A DNA stretch of 64,000 bases from Roseibium alexandrii DFL-11. Its GTDB lineage: Bacteria > Pseudomonadota > Alphaproteobacteria > Rhizobiales > Stappiaceae. Shown here one piece after another: positions 55,779 through 64,000 of the stretch (positions are counted from its first letter, which is position 1; each line of letters begins with the position of its first letter). The DNA lies in the NCBI RefSeq assembly GCF_000158095.2, contig NZ_CM011002.1:1007228-1071227 (forward strand). The letters are read 5' to 3'. The notes under the pieces are model-generated. The model had not been told where the DNA came from, made no database searches, and was given only the letters and a program-made list of their open reading frames with translations. A program made the position numbers and the translations under genes.

Positions 55779-57170
55779 GTGTCTGGTCGTTCAAGGGTGA
55801 AAGCAATGGCACTAACGAAAGGACTGATGAGCGGGGTTGCCGCCGTCGTCTTGTCCGGCTTCATTGCGTCCTCGGCCAGTGCAGACACGATCCGTGATGC
55901 GCTGTCTCTCGCCTATGCGAATAATCCGACCCTGAATGCTGCCCGGGCCCAGCTGCGCGGTGTTAATGAAAATGTGCCGCAAGCACTGGCCGGCTGGCGG
56001 CCTACAGCTTCGGCTGCTCTGGCTGCTGGTGGTGTTCGGTCTTCTCTTAACGGCCGGCAAGCCTATCGGAACAACGCTGCCATCTCGCTGACCCTCAGTC
56101 AGGCGGTTTTCCGCGGTTTTCGCACGGTCAATTCCACCCGTCAGGCCGAAGCTGTTGTCCGGGCCCAACGCGAAAGCCTGATGTCGAGCGAACAGGACAC
56201 GCTGCTCAGTGCAGCGACGGCCTATGTCGACGTGATTCGCGATACTGCGCTTGTTTCGCTTCAGCGTAGTGACTTGGCGTTCCTTCAAGAACAGGTGCGT
56301 GCAGCGCGCGACCGGTTTGATGTGGGCGAGGGCACCCGGACCGACGTGTCCCAGGCTGAAGCGCGTGCCGCGGAAGCTCAGGCATCGTTGAACACGGCGC
56401 TTGCCAATTTGAACACCAGCCGGGCGATTTACCGTCAGGTGATCGGCGTTGATCCGAAGAGCCTCTCGGCGGACACATCCATCACACGCCAGGTGCCAAA
56501 GTCTTTGGATGTTGCGCTTCAGACCAGTGAAGAGAAACAACCTCTGATCCAGCAAGCGCAACACTTGGTGGATGCTGCCATCTTCAATGTGAAGACCATC
56601 GAGGGGGAGTTGCTGCCTACTGTCTCGGTTGATGCGAGTGTCGGCCGGAATTGGAACCCCTCAAACACGATCGATCTCAGCAACGAAGCGCAGATCTTCG
56701 GCAATGTGAGCATCCCGATTTATCAGGGCGGCGGCGTTTATTCACGTGTCCGTCAGGCCAAGGAAGAGCTGGGTCAGACCCGTCTACAGCTGGATGTCGC
56801 TCGCGATCAAGTCCGCGCAAACGTGATCACCGCTTGGGGCATCTTCCAGGCTGCTGAAGCGTCTATCGTTGCCGCGCGTGCTGCTGTTGAAGCACAACAG
56901 CTGGCTCTTGAAGGCGTGATCGAGGAACAGCGGGTCGGCCAGCGGACGACGCTCGATGTTCTGGATGCGCAGCGCGAACTTGTTATCCAGCAATCCAATC
57001 TTGTGACTGCCCAGCGGAACCGGATCGTTGGCGGATATCAGCTGGTGGCGGCTGTTGGTCAGCTGGACGCGGAGTCCCTGAGCTTGAACGTCAACGTTTA
57101 TAATCCCGAGCAGCATTACAGGTCCGTCCGCGGCAAGTGGATTGGTCTGCGGACGCCAGATGGGCGCTGA
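55779..57170 (+). CDS. tolC: TolC family outer membrane efflux protein
   Basis: A 463-residue outer-membrane channel of type I secretion and RND efflux. A signal peptide (GVAAVVLSGFIASSASA-D) is followed by two OEP repeats, each with long helices and a short beta segment. The first opens DALSLAYANNPTLNAARAQLRG. Starts possible are GTG at 55758 or 55779 or ATG at 55806; AAGGAG six bases before the GTG at 55779 decides. A terminator follows the stop by 43 bases, so it ends its transcript. Confidence 0.92.
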   Translation: MSGRSRVKAMALTKGLMSGVAAVVLSGFIASSASADTIRDALSLAYANNPTLNAARAQLRGVNENVPQALAGWRPTASAALAAGGVRSSLNGRQAYRNNAAISLTLSQAVFRGFRTVNSTRQAEAVVRAQRESLMSSEQDTLLSAATAYVDVIRDTALVSLQRSDLAFLQEQVRAARDRFDVGEGTRTDVSQAEARAAEAQASLNTALANLNTSRAIYRQVIGVDPKSLSADTSITRQVPKSLDVALQTSEEKQPLIQQAQHLVDAAIFNVKTIEGELLPTVSVDASVGRNWNPSNTIDLSNEAQIFGNVSIPIYQGGGVYSRVRQAKEELGQTRLQLDVARDQVRANVITAWGIFQAAEASIVAARAAVEAQQLALEGVIEEQRVGQRTTLDVLDAQRELVIQQSNLVTAQRNRIVGGYQLVAAVGQLDAESLSLNVNVYNPEQHYRSVRGKWIGLRTPDGR

Positions 57171-57213
57171 GGAACAACCGCTACTCCCTTTGCTAGAAGT
57201 AGGACGCTAATGG

Positions 57214-57240
57214 AACCGGCTTTGGCCGGTTTCTTTGTTT
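57214..57240 (+). terminator. Rho-independent terminator after tolC
   Basis: AACCGGC-TTTG-GCCGGTT, a 7-bp stem followed by TCTTTGTTT, 43 bases past the tolC stop. Confidence 0.8.
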
Positions 57241-57434
57241 CTGGAGTTTGTAGAGAGCGATTCGGATTGCAATTACCCAAAAGTTTACAAAAAGTGGACT
57301 TAAAAGGGGAAAAGCCTATCTCAGGCCGTGCGGTTGCTTTGCGCGTTTCCAGATGATCCGCATAATTTCATTAACGAATCATCCGGGGGACTTCTGGTTG
57401 GAGCGTAGAGTAGCCAACAAGTACGGGGGACGTC

Positions 57435-58199
57435 ATGTCACAGGCGAGCAAGGCTGAAGAGCCGTCGATGGAGGAGATCCTCGCATCGATACGCCGGATC
57501 ATTTCTGATGAAGACTCCCAGAGCGCGGACTCCGGCAATGAACAAGCAGACGAAACCCCAGTAGAAGCAAAGGCGGAGGATGATATGGGTGATGCCTCCG
57601 AGATGTCACAAGACGACCTCGACAAGCTGTTCGATATGGACGGTGATGACGATGTTGCCGAAGACGAAAGCGCGGATGACATGGCTGCGGCCATGATGGC
57701 CGACGCTGCGGAAGATGAAAGCGATGCGGGGGACGACGATGTCCTCGAACTAACGGAAGAGCTTGCTGTCGAATCCACCGACGATCTGGATATGGTCGAT
57801 GGACTTGCAGAAGACCTGGACAATGTGGACGGTGACGTTTCGTTTGCACCGGACCCGGAGCCTGCGGAAGACATCATGGCCCCGCCAGGGCCAGAAGCCG
57901 AACCCGAGGCGCTGTTCGAGCCGGAAGAGCCGGCGATCCAGTCGAAGCCGATTCCGGATGACCTGCCGGATGTTGCACCTGAAGACTACCTGACATCCGC
58001 TGCGACAGGGCACGCGGTTCATGCGGCGCTCGACAATTTTTCTGACATGTTGATCAGCACGAAAGCGCAGACCATTGAAGAGATGGTTCGTGACATGCTG
58101 CGTCCGATGATCAAGGCGTGGCTTGACCAGAACCTGCCGCCCATGGTGGAGCAGATGGTCAAGAAGGAAGTCCAGCGAGTGATCCGCCGGCGCGACTGA
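57435..58199 (+). CDS. PopZ-like DUF2497 polar organising protein
   Basis: A 254-residue acidic protein. Residues 9-28 (EEPSMEEILASIRRIISDED) are the short N-terminal helix of PopZ/DUF2497. The centre is a very acidic Asp/Glu/Pro-rich linker, and the C-terminal 60 residues (EEMVRDMLRPMIKAWLDQNLPPMVEQMVKKEVQRVIRR) are the oligomerising helices. In Caulobacter PopZ organises the cell pole and anchors the centromere through ParB. It is upstream of valS, as in many alphaproteobacteria, though here two minus-strand genes intervene. Confidence 0.9.
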   Translation: MSQASKAEEPSMEEILASIRRIISDEDSQSADSGNEQADETPVEAKAEDDMGDASEMSQDDLDKLFDMDGDDDVAEDESADDMAAAMMADAAEDESDAGDDDVLELTEELAVESTDDLDMVDGLAEDLDNVDGDVSFAPDPEPAEDIMAPPGPEAEPEALFEPEEPAIQSKPIPDDLPDVAPEDYLTSAATGHAVHAALDNFSDMLISTKAQTIEEMVRDMLRPMIKAWLDQNLPPMVEQMVKKEVQRVIRRRD

Positions 58200-58225
58200 T
58201 CCTGAGGATACTCGGATGTATGAGA

Positions 58226-58654
58226 TTACTGGGGCGGCCGGAGACGGCAGCCCCTGAAGTTCGTTTGGGCAATGCCTGTACAAAGCTCGTACCACTCGCA
58301 CCCAGCACATGCCTGCCGAATGCTTCCGTCCTGAAAAGCCAAACGTAGTCTGGAAATGTCTTCGCCGCTGAGGCGGAGAGGGCCAATTGATAGCGGTTTG
58401 CCGGAGAGCAGCAGCCCGATGTTGTGTGCGGCCAGTCGATCCCGCTCGCGCACGCTTTCATTGTAACAGTGACAGGTGTTGTCGTTCAGCATGGGCACAC
58501 AAATGTCGTCCGGACCGTCGACCAGTTCAATGGCCGCACCGTCATTGAGGCGTTTTACGATGGCTTTGTAGGACGCCACGAAGGCAGGTGTGTAGCCCTT
58601 TCCGGCGAAGGTCAGCATGCATAGCAAATGGTGCGCGCGGAGGCGGATGGTCAT
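58226..58654 (-). CDS. DUF1284 domain-containing protein
   Basis: A 142-residue protein with the DUF1284 opening RLRAHHLLCMLTFAGKGYTPAFV and cysteines at DICVPM, TCHCYN and ACAGCEWYELC...GC, a pattern that suggests a metal or iron-sulfur site; this is inferred. It is convergent with the popZ-like gene (27-base gap) and precedes nothing obvious in its own direction. Function not established. Confidence 0.85.
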   Translation of the reverse strand: MTIRLRAHHLLCMLTFAGKGYTPAFVASYKAIVKRLNDGAAIELVDGPDDICVPMLNDNTCHCYNESVRERDRLAAHNIGLLLSGKPLSIGPLRLSGEDISRLRLAFQDGSIRQACAGCEWYELCTGIAQTNFRGCRLRPPQ

Positions 58655-58706
58655 GAGAACAGTTTTCGTGCTGGCTTTGGTATCCGTACTGTCGAGGCGG
58701 TCTAGA

Positions 58707-59588
58707 TTACTCGGCTTCGCCCGGAAACTTATGCCAGTAGTAATCCGGAAGGGAAGCTGTTTCCGCCGTCAGATTGGGATTGTCGAAACGGATCGGCCGC
58801 CGGCTGTCGAGATTTAACTCCGTGAAAATCTCCCGGATCATCGGGTGGGTTCTGAAGTATTGAATGAAACTGCCGTCCTCATACGCGGTCACCAGGCCCG
58901 TTTCGATGATCTCCGCAAGTTCCGCGTTGTGCTTGCCGGTAAAGAAATAGAAGGGAAACCGGTCGTAGATCAGGACAACTTCCTGCTCGATATCATAGTC
59001 CAGTTGGACGTATTCCATCCGCTCGCTCAGGATTTCAACAGAAGCCCGCGGATATGCATCGGCATCCGCCGCGGCAATCATCGGATAAAGCTGGCTTTTC
59101 CGGGCGGTTTTTACTGTCAAACCCGAGCCTTCAAGGATAATGATGTCTCCCCAGTCGATACCTTGAAGGAATGTCATGTCCTTTAGGTCGCCCACCGTGT
59201 TGACCGGTAAAAACTTGTTCTGGCTGCCTTTCGGGATCGCGTTGATCCGGGCACCAATCAGACCACGCACCAGTGGAACGCGGATCGGCAGGGCAATCTC
59301 TTCGTAGTGTTTTGAAGTGCCCGCCGCATAGAGATTGAACTCCGAACTCGCCGGGTCGGTGAGTTTTTCCATGACCTCTACGGCGGTGAGGTCTTTGGAG
59401 TTCTCCGGCAATACGATCTTGAACGGGCGATCCTGTTTGGAAAGGGCGAGTTCCAGGAGGGGGACCGTGTACTCCGGTATAGACGCAAGCTGCGGCAGAC
59501 GTATTTCGATTGGCTGGTCAGCAGCAGCCGTCCCTGCAAAAAACAGTGTGGCCATCAAACCGATGATACCGCATTTGGGTATCGTCAT
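58707..59588 (-). CDS. Periplasmic binding-like protein, orphan (paralogue of 51965-52840)
   Basis: A 293-residue exported protein with a signal peptide (GLMATLFFAGTAAA-DQ). It shares with the 51965-52840 protein the layout around LVRGLIGARI, GSGLTVKTARKS-type turns, FYFFTGKHNAELAEIIETGLVTAYEDGSFIQYF, and the tail DNPNL...LPDYYWHKF. It has no ABC partner nearby. It follows DUF1284 in the same direction with 52 bases between (this gene is upstream). Ligand unknown. Confidence 0.78.
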   Translation of the reverse strand: MTIPKCGIIGLMATLFFAGTAAADQPIEIRLPQLASIPEYTVPLLELALSKQDRPFKIVLPENSKDLTAVEVMEKLTDPASSEFNLYAAGTSKHYEEIALPIRVPLVRGLIGARINAIPKGSQNKFLPVNTVGDLKDMTFLQGIDWGDIIILEGSGLTVKTARKSQLYPMIAAADADAYPRASVEILSERMEYVQLDYDIEQEVVLIYDRFPFYFFTGKHNAELAEIIETGLVTAYEDGSFIQYFRTHPMIREIFTELNLDSRRPIRFDNPNLTAETASLPDYYWHKFPGEAE

Positions 59589-59879
59589 TCGAAACTCCTT
59601 TCCGGTGCGCAGCTGGCGCAGGTGTCATAGGCCGGATTAGACGACGAAATTTCTACTCAAAGCCTAATTCCAGCTGAGAAACCGGGCAAGCAACTTTGGG
59701 TAACGAGCCATTGGATCCTCATCTTGAAGGTCAACCGGATCGCCCAACGCAATTGTTTACAGCCCTGGAAGGGATAGAAGCGTCGAACCATCTCTCTTAG
59801 GCAGTTGACTTGCGGGGCGGCTTCCGATTTACACGGGAACTCACGATTTTCTGGACAACTTCCCCATTGAGTGACCCTG

Positions 59880-62810
59880 ATGCTGGATAAGACCTACGAT
59901 GCGGCCAGCGTTGAGCCGCGGATTTACGAAACCTGGGAAAAGGCGGAGGCCTTCAAGGCCGGAGCCGGTGCCAAGGACGGCGCCGATGCCTTTACCATCG
60001 TAATTCCGCCGCCGAATGTGACAGGCTCCCTGCACATGGGCCATGCGCTGAACAACACGCTGCAGGATATCCTTGTCCGCTGGAAACGCATGCAAGGTTA
60101 TGACGTTCTGTGGCAGCCGGGCACCGACCACGCGGGCATTGCAACGCAAATGGTTGTCGAGCGTGAGCTTGCCGCTGACAACAAGCCGGGGCGCCGCGAC
60201 ATGGGGCGTGAGGCCTTCATCGAGCGGGTCTGGGAACAGAAACGCAAGTCGGAAGGCACGATTCTTGGTCAGTTGAAGCGTCTTGGTGCGTCTTGTGACT
60301 GGAGCCGGACCGAGTTCACCATGTCGCCGAATCTGTCGGACGCTGTGCTGAAGGTTTTTGTCGATCTCTACAAGGAAGGCTTGATTTACCGGTCCAAGCG
60401 GCTGGTCAACTGGGATCCGAAGTTTGAGACGGCGATTTCCGACCTTGAGGTCGAGAATATCGAGACTGACGGTCACATGTGGCACTTCAAGTACCCGCTG
60501 GCCGGCGGGGAGACTTATGAGTATGTCGAAAAGGATGAGGACGGCAACGTCACCCTGTGCGAGACGCGGGACTACATCTCCATTGCCACCACGCGCCCGG
60601 AAACCATGCTTGGAGACGGCGCCGTCGCCGTTCACCCAAAGGACGAGCGTTACAAGCCGATCATTGGCAAGCTCTGTGAGATTCCGGTCGGGCCGAAGGA
60701 ACACCGCCGCCTGATTCCAATCATCACCGATGAGTATCCGGATCCCGATTTCGGCTCCGGTGCGGTGAAGATCACCGGCGCGCATGACTTTAACGACTAT
60801 CAGGTCGCCTTGCGCGGCAAGATCCCGATGTACCGGCTGATGGACACACAAGGGTCCATGCGGGCCGACGGGGCGCCATACACCGAAGAAGCGCAGAAGG
60901 CGCAGGCGATCATCGACGGCGCGCAATTGACCATCAACGAGATCGATGAAATCAACATCGTTCCCGACGAGCTGCGCGGTCTGGACCGGTTTGCGGCGCG
61001 CAAGCGTGTCATTGATCAAATCACCGCGGAAGGGCTTGCCGTTATGGTCCCGGCCAATTATCCGGACGTTGCCTGGATGAAGGGGCAGGCGCCGGAGTGG
61101 GACGAGACCGGAAAAGCGAAAATCCGCAAGCTTGGCGAGGACGAAGAAGGTCCGGCCGCGTTGCCGATGGTCGAATCCAAGAAGATCATGCAGCCGTTTG
61201 GCGACCGCTCAAAGGTCGTCATCGAGCCGATGCTGACCGACCAGTGGTTCGTGGATGCTAAGACGCTGGCGGAACCGGCGCTGAAGGCCGTTCAGGATGG
61301 GGACACAAAATTCGTTCCGGGGAACTGGGACAAGACCTACTACAACTGGCTGAACGACATTCAGCCCTGGTGTATCTCGCGCCAGCTCTGGTGGGGCCAC
61401 CAGATCCCGGTCTGGTATGATGAAGACGGCAACGAATACTGCGCAATGAGCGAGGATGAAGCTGTCGAAATGTCAGGCGGCAAAACCCTGATGCGCGATG
61501 AAGACGTGCTCGACACGTGGTTCTCGTCCGCGTTGTGGCCGTTTTCGACGCTCGGCTGGCCGCATCAGACACCGGAACTTGAGCGCTACTACAAGACGGA
61601 CGTTCTGATCACCGGCTTCGACATCATCTTCTTCTGGGTTGCCCGGATGATGATGCAGGGCATCCACTTCATGAAGGAGGTGCCGTTCCACACGGTCTAC
61701 ATCAACTCGATCGTGGTCGATAAGAACGGGAAAAAGATGTCCAAGTCTTTGGGCAACGTTCTCGACCCATTGGAAATGATCGCGAGTTATGGCGCGGACG
61801 CGACCCGCTACGCTCTGGCCAGCCAGGAGGTTCAGGGACGCCGGACACTGCGCATGTCAGATCAGGCAGCCGAAGGTGGCCAGCGCTTTGCGACCAAACT
61901 CTGGAACGCGGCCAGATTTGCTGAAATGAACGGCTGTGGCCGGGTTGAAGGGTTCGATCCGTCGACTGCGAGTCATACGCTCAATCGCTGGATCGCGACC
62001 GAAATGGGCAAGTGTATTGCCGAAGTCACGCAGGCGCTGGACGACTACCGGTTCAACGATGCCTCTGGCGGGATCTACCGGTTCACCTGGAACACGTTTT
62101 GCGACTGGTACCTTGAACTCGCCAAGCCGATCTTCAACGGGGACGACGAGGCGGCCAAGGCCGAAACACGCGCAACGGCTGCCTGGGCGATCGACGAGAT
62201 TCTAAAGGTCCTGCATCCGTTCATGCCGTTCCTGACCGAAGAGCTTTGGGAACGTCTTGGCGACGAGGGCCAGAAAGCAGGTGAGCTGTTGATGCTGAGC
62301 GCGTGGCCGAAGCCGCTTGTCAGCGATGAGTCGGCCGCCGGGGAAATCAACTGGCTGGTCGATTTGATCTCTGAAATCCGCTCGGTTCGTGCTGAAATGA
62401 ACATTCCGGCCGGAGCCAAAGTCCAGCTGGTTGTTGTCGGCGCAAACGACGTATCAAGGAGCCGGATCGCGACTCATGAGCCTGCGATCCAGCGTCTGGC
62501 GCGTGCCGAGCACATCTCGATGGCAGATGCGGCTCCTGCTGGATCTGCGCAGATCATTATCGGTGAAGCAACGATCTGCCTGCCTTTGGCCGGGGTGATC
62601 GATCTTGCTGCTGAAAAGGCGCGCCTTTCCAAGGATGCCGGCAAGCTGGAGGCCGATATTTCGAAGATCGAAAAGAAGCTCTCCAACCCGAAGTTTGTCG
62701 AAAAGGCTCCGGACGAAGTGGTTGCCGGCGAGCGGGAAAAGGTAAGCGAAGCCAAGGAAAAGCTGGATAAGATCAACATCGCCCTCAGCCGGCTTGCCGA
62801 AATCGGCTAA
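59880..62810 (+). CDS. valS: Valine--tRNA ligase
   Basis: Class I aminoacyl-tRNA synthetase of 976 residues. HMGH (about 52-55, in TGSLHMGHALNN) and KMSKS (619-623, in GKKMSKSLGNVLDP) are both intact. The editing domain lies between them (TTRPETMLGDGAVAVHP), then the anticodon-binding domain and a C-terminal coiled coil (from about residue 905). The frame is open from a GTG at 59871; the ATG at 59880 gives the usual MLDKTYDAASVEPRIYETWEK start. Essential housekeeping gene, normal length. Confidence 0.97.
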   Translation: MLDKTYDAASVEPRIYETWEKAEAFKAGAGAKDGADAFTIVIPPPNVTGSLHMGHALNNTLQDILVRWKRMQGYDVLWQPGTDHAGIATQMVVERELAADNKPGRRDMGREAFIERVWEQKRKSEGTILGQLKRLGASCDWSRTEFTMSPNLSDAVLKVFVDLYKEGLIYRSKRLVNWDPKFETAISDLEVENIETDGHMWHFKYPLAGGETYEYVEKDEDGNVTLCETRDYISIATTRPETMLGDGAVAVHPKDERYKPIIGKLCEIPVGPKEHRRLIPIITDEYPDPDFGSGAVKITGAHDFNDYQVALRGKIPMYRLMDTQGSMRADGAPYTEEAQKAQAIIDGAQLTINEIDEINIVPDELRGLDRFAARKRVIDQITAEGLAVMVPANYPDVAWMKGQAPEWDETGKAKIRKLGEDEEGPAALPMVESKKIMQPFGDRSKVVIEPMLTDQWFVDAKTLAEPALKAVQDGDTKFVPGNWDKTYYNWLNDIQPWCISRQLWWGHQIPVWYDEDGNEYCAMSEDEAVEMSGGKTLMRDEDVLDTWFSSALWPFSTLGWPHQTPELERYYKTDVLITGFDIIFFWVARMMMQGIHFMKEVPFHTVYINSIVVDKNGKKMSKSLGNVLDPLEMIASYGADATRYALASQEVQGRRTLRMSDQAAEGGQRFATKLWNAARFAEMNGCGRVEGFDPSTASHTLNRWIATEMGKCIAEVTQALDDYRFNDASGGIYRFTWNTFCDWYLELAKPIFNGDDEAAKAETRATAAWAIDEILKVLHPFMPFLTEELWERLGDEGQKAGELLMLSAWPKPLVSDESAAGEINWLVDLISEIRSVRAEMNIPAGAKVQLVVVGANDVSRSRIATHEPAIQRLARAEHISMADAAPAGSAQIIIGEATICLPLAGVIDLAAEKARLSKDAGKLEADISKIEKKLSNPKFVEKAPDEVVAGEREKVSEAKEKLDKINIALSRLAEIG

Positions 62811-62837
62811 TTGAGGCCGTACAATCTGCTTGATAGA

Positions 62838-62871
62838 CGGCCCGGATGCGCTTGTTGCCGCGTCCGGGCCG
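62838..62871 (+). terminator. Hairpin after valS
   Basis: CGGCCCGGATGCG and CGCGTCCGGGCCG form a 13-bp stem with one G-U pair, 28 bases past the valS stop. The T-run after it is short, so termination may need help. Confidence 0.6.
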
Positions 62872-62974
62872 CATTTCAATGCCAGTGGTTTGACACCAAC
62901 ATTTGCGTCACCGTGCAACAAACTCATATTTGCAAATGTGGGTGTCTTAAAAACCACTAGCCAAGTCTATGTTT

Positions 62975-63054
62975 CTAGTGGATCTATTACATTCGACATT
63001 TGAAAAATGTGCCCATCCGCAAATGGGTTTCAAATGTCGAATTCGATCCACTAG
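62975..63054. repeat. 80-bp imperfect inverted repeat
   Basis: CTAGTGGATC (62975-62984) pairs with GATCCACTAG (63045-63054). Next, ATTCGACATTTGAAA (62991-63005) pairs with TTTCAAATGTCGAAT (63028-63042), and inside that CCCAT pairs with ATGGG. So nearly the whole 80 bases can fold into one hairpin, with only short mismatched bulges. It lies between valS and the DUF2155 gene. Confidence 0.75.
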
Positions 63055-63080
63055 CGCCCGGTCCCCAGGCAGGGATAGGA

Positions 63081-63665
63081 TTGAAATTGCGAATCTGGTC
63101 GGAGCTGATGCCCCACGTGTTTTTTGATGGTCGAACTGTTTTAAAGCCTGCCGCAATGGCATTCGGGCTCGGGATGCTTGCTTTTCAGCCGCAGACTGCG
63201 CTCGCGCAGGCGGAATCGGAAAAAATTGAAAACCCGGTGGCTGTATTCTCGGGGCTCGACAAGATCACGGGCCGGATCATCAACTTCGACGTCTATGTTG
63301 GCGAAACGGTTCAATTTGGCGCTCTTCAGGTGACGCCGCGGGTCTGTCACACCCGCCCGCAAACCGAGTCGCCGCTGACGACCGGATTTGTCCAGGTCGA
63401 TGAAATCACCTTGAACAACGAGGTCCGCCGGATCTTTTCCGGCTGGATGTATGCGGCAAGTCCGGGCCTTCATGCAGTTGAGCACCCGGTCTACGACATC
63501 TGGCTGACCGACTGCCGTCTAGCGTCCAAGGTACCGCCGCCGGAGGACTATGACGGTCCGCCGATCAAGGGTGTCGTTGCAGAAGGCGAAGATCCTCTGG
63601 CAGGTCCTGACGATGGGGTCGATACCGGACCCGGTATCCCCCGTGCCAAGCCGTTTCAGGGGTAA
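63081..63665 (+). CDS. DUF2155 domain-containing exported protein
   Basis: DUF2155 family protein, typical of alphaproteobacteria; function not established. The signal-peptide core lies at AAMAFGLGMLAFQPQTALAQA and the domain from NPVAVFSGLDKITGRIINFDVYVGETVQFGALQVTPRVCHTRP, ending with VYDIWLTDC; the two Cys may pair. The tail is Pro/Asp-rich. The open frame begins at 63000 inside the long hairpin, so that start is unlikely. TTG at 63081 has AGGG six bases upstream; ATG at 63108 is the alternative. Confidence 0.82.
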   Translation: MKLRIWSELMPHVFFDGRTVLKPAAMAFGLGMLAFQPQTALAQAESEKIENPVAVFSGLDKITGRIINFDVYVGETVQFGALQVTPRVCHTRPQTESPLTTGFVQVDEITLNNEVRRIFSGWMYAASPGLHAVEHPVYDIWLTDCRLASKVPPPEDYDGPPIKGVVAEGEDPLAGPDDGVDTGPGIPRAKPFQG

Positions 63666-63694
63666 ATCTCGAATTTGATTGGTATCGCAGCAAC

Positions 63695-63723
63695 AAAAAA
63701 CCCGCCGGATTGGCGGGTTTTTT
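63695..63723. terminator. Bidirectional terminator between convergent genes
   Basis: AAAAAACCCGCC-GGATT-GGCGGGTTTTTT: GC-rich stem with A-run on one side and T-run on the other, between the DUF2155 and hydrolase genes. Confidence 0.85.
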
Positions 63724-63744
63724 ATTTTCTGATTGTCTCAGGAA

Positions 63745-64000
63745 TCAGTCGATGTCGACATAATCGGTGGGTGTCAGGCCGAGGCGGCCATCGACATAAT
63801 CCCCGCAATTGTCGATCAGCGTGTCCATGTCGTTTTCAAAGAAATGGTTCGCGCCCGGGATCGTCTGGTGATCGATGACGATGCCTTTCTGAGTTTTCAG
63901 CTTGTCGACCAACGTCTGAACGTCCTTTTGCGGAACCACCTTGTCCTGCTCGCCGTGAATGATCAGGCCGGAGGAAGGGCAGGGGGCCAGGAACGAGAAG
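63745..64000 (-). CDS. Alpha/beta hydrolase, C-terminal part (runs off the window)
   Basis: Minus-strand frame open to the window edge. It reads LIIHGEQDKVVPQKDVQTLVDKLKTQKG and then IPGANHFFENDMDTLIDNCGDYV, the acid and histidine parts of an alpha/beta hydrolase catalytic triad (D in GEQD, H in NHFF), as in the small COG2945-type hydrolases. The nucleophile lies beyond the window. The gene ends with TGA at 63745, 22 bases past the terminator. Confidence 0.85.
   Translation of the reverse strand, partial: FSFLAPCPSSGLIIHGEQDKVVPQKDVQTLVDKLKTQKGIVIDHQTIPGANHFFENDMDTLIDNCGDYVDGRLGLTPTDYVDID

Noticed and set aside
57371..57877. A Ser-rich frame antisense to the PopZ-like gene.
   Set aside because: It mirrors the Asp/Glu codons of the PopZ-like acidic linker and so is a shadow.
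59841..61019. A 392-codon frame antisense to valS.
   Set aside because: valS is fully supported with both class I motifs; long antisense frames are common in GC-rich genes.

Overview
The window looks like a chromosomal segment of a marine alphaproteobacterium of the Stappiaceae/Roseobacter type (Roseibium/Labrenzia-like). The reasons are a PopZ-type DUF2497 gene upstream of valS, an aerobic-type cobalamin operon (CobN/CobO/CobQ) behind a B12 riboswitch, an alphaproteobacterial DUF2155 protein, and protein sequences of that style throughout. The taxonomic call is an inference from gene content, not from a marker search.

Layout. (1) 1-5855 is chromosomal backbone: a translationally coupled cfa-like / DUF1365 / FAD-oxidoreductase operon on the minus strand, preceded by a candidate RpoE(ChrR)-type promoter; a small secreted protein; and a periplasmic binding-like protein. 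(2) 5856-38350 is, in my reading, one integrated genomic island of about 32.5 kb. A 16-bp copy of the 3' end of tRNA-Asn lies at 5856-5871. The intact tRNA-Asn lies at 38336-38411, with a tyrosine recombinase gene beside it, and TTACCCCAA-type iterons lie just inside both ends. Its cargo is a LytS/LytTR two-component pair divergent from a 2.3-kresidue glycine-rich autotransporter, several regulator/enzyme pairs (TetR/crotonase, LysR/MFS/NmrA, GntR/FAD-dehydrogenase, LysR/MBL-GST-ABM-DJ1), and many decayed fragments (sulfatase, DUF4347, TPP enzyme, MBL, ABM). (3) 38336-51716 is core again: tRNA-Asn, a cobalamin riboswitch, then cobU-cobW-cobN-cobO-GNAT-YrhK-cobQ, and on the other strand DUF938-cbiB-cobD. 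(4) 51762-64000 is housekeeping: two orphan binding-like proteins, a carboxylate-amine ligase, tRNA-Cys, pcm, tolC, popZ-like, DUF1284, valS, a long inverted repeat, DUF2155, and the end of an alpha/beta hydrolase.

How it fits together. The riboswitch operon covers cobalt insertion, corrin adenosylation, amidation and nucleotide-loop activation; the minus-strand cbiB-cobD pair supplies the aminopropanol arm. The corrin-ring methylation genes and CobS/CobT are not here and must lie elsewhere if the pathway is complete. The island's most coherent functional unit is the two-component system and giant autotransporter, which share a divergent promoter region carrying a LytTR-like direct-repeat pair. 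The rest of the island is a patchwork of regulator-plus-enzyme cassettes separated by gene-poor, repeat-bearing stretches, which suggests repeated insertion and deletion.
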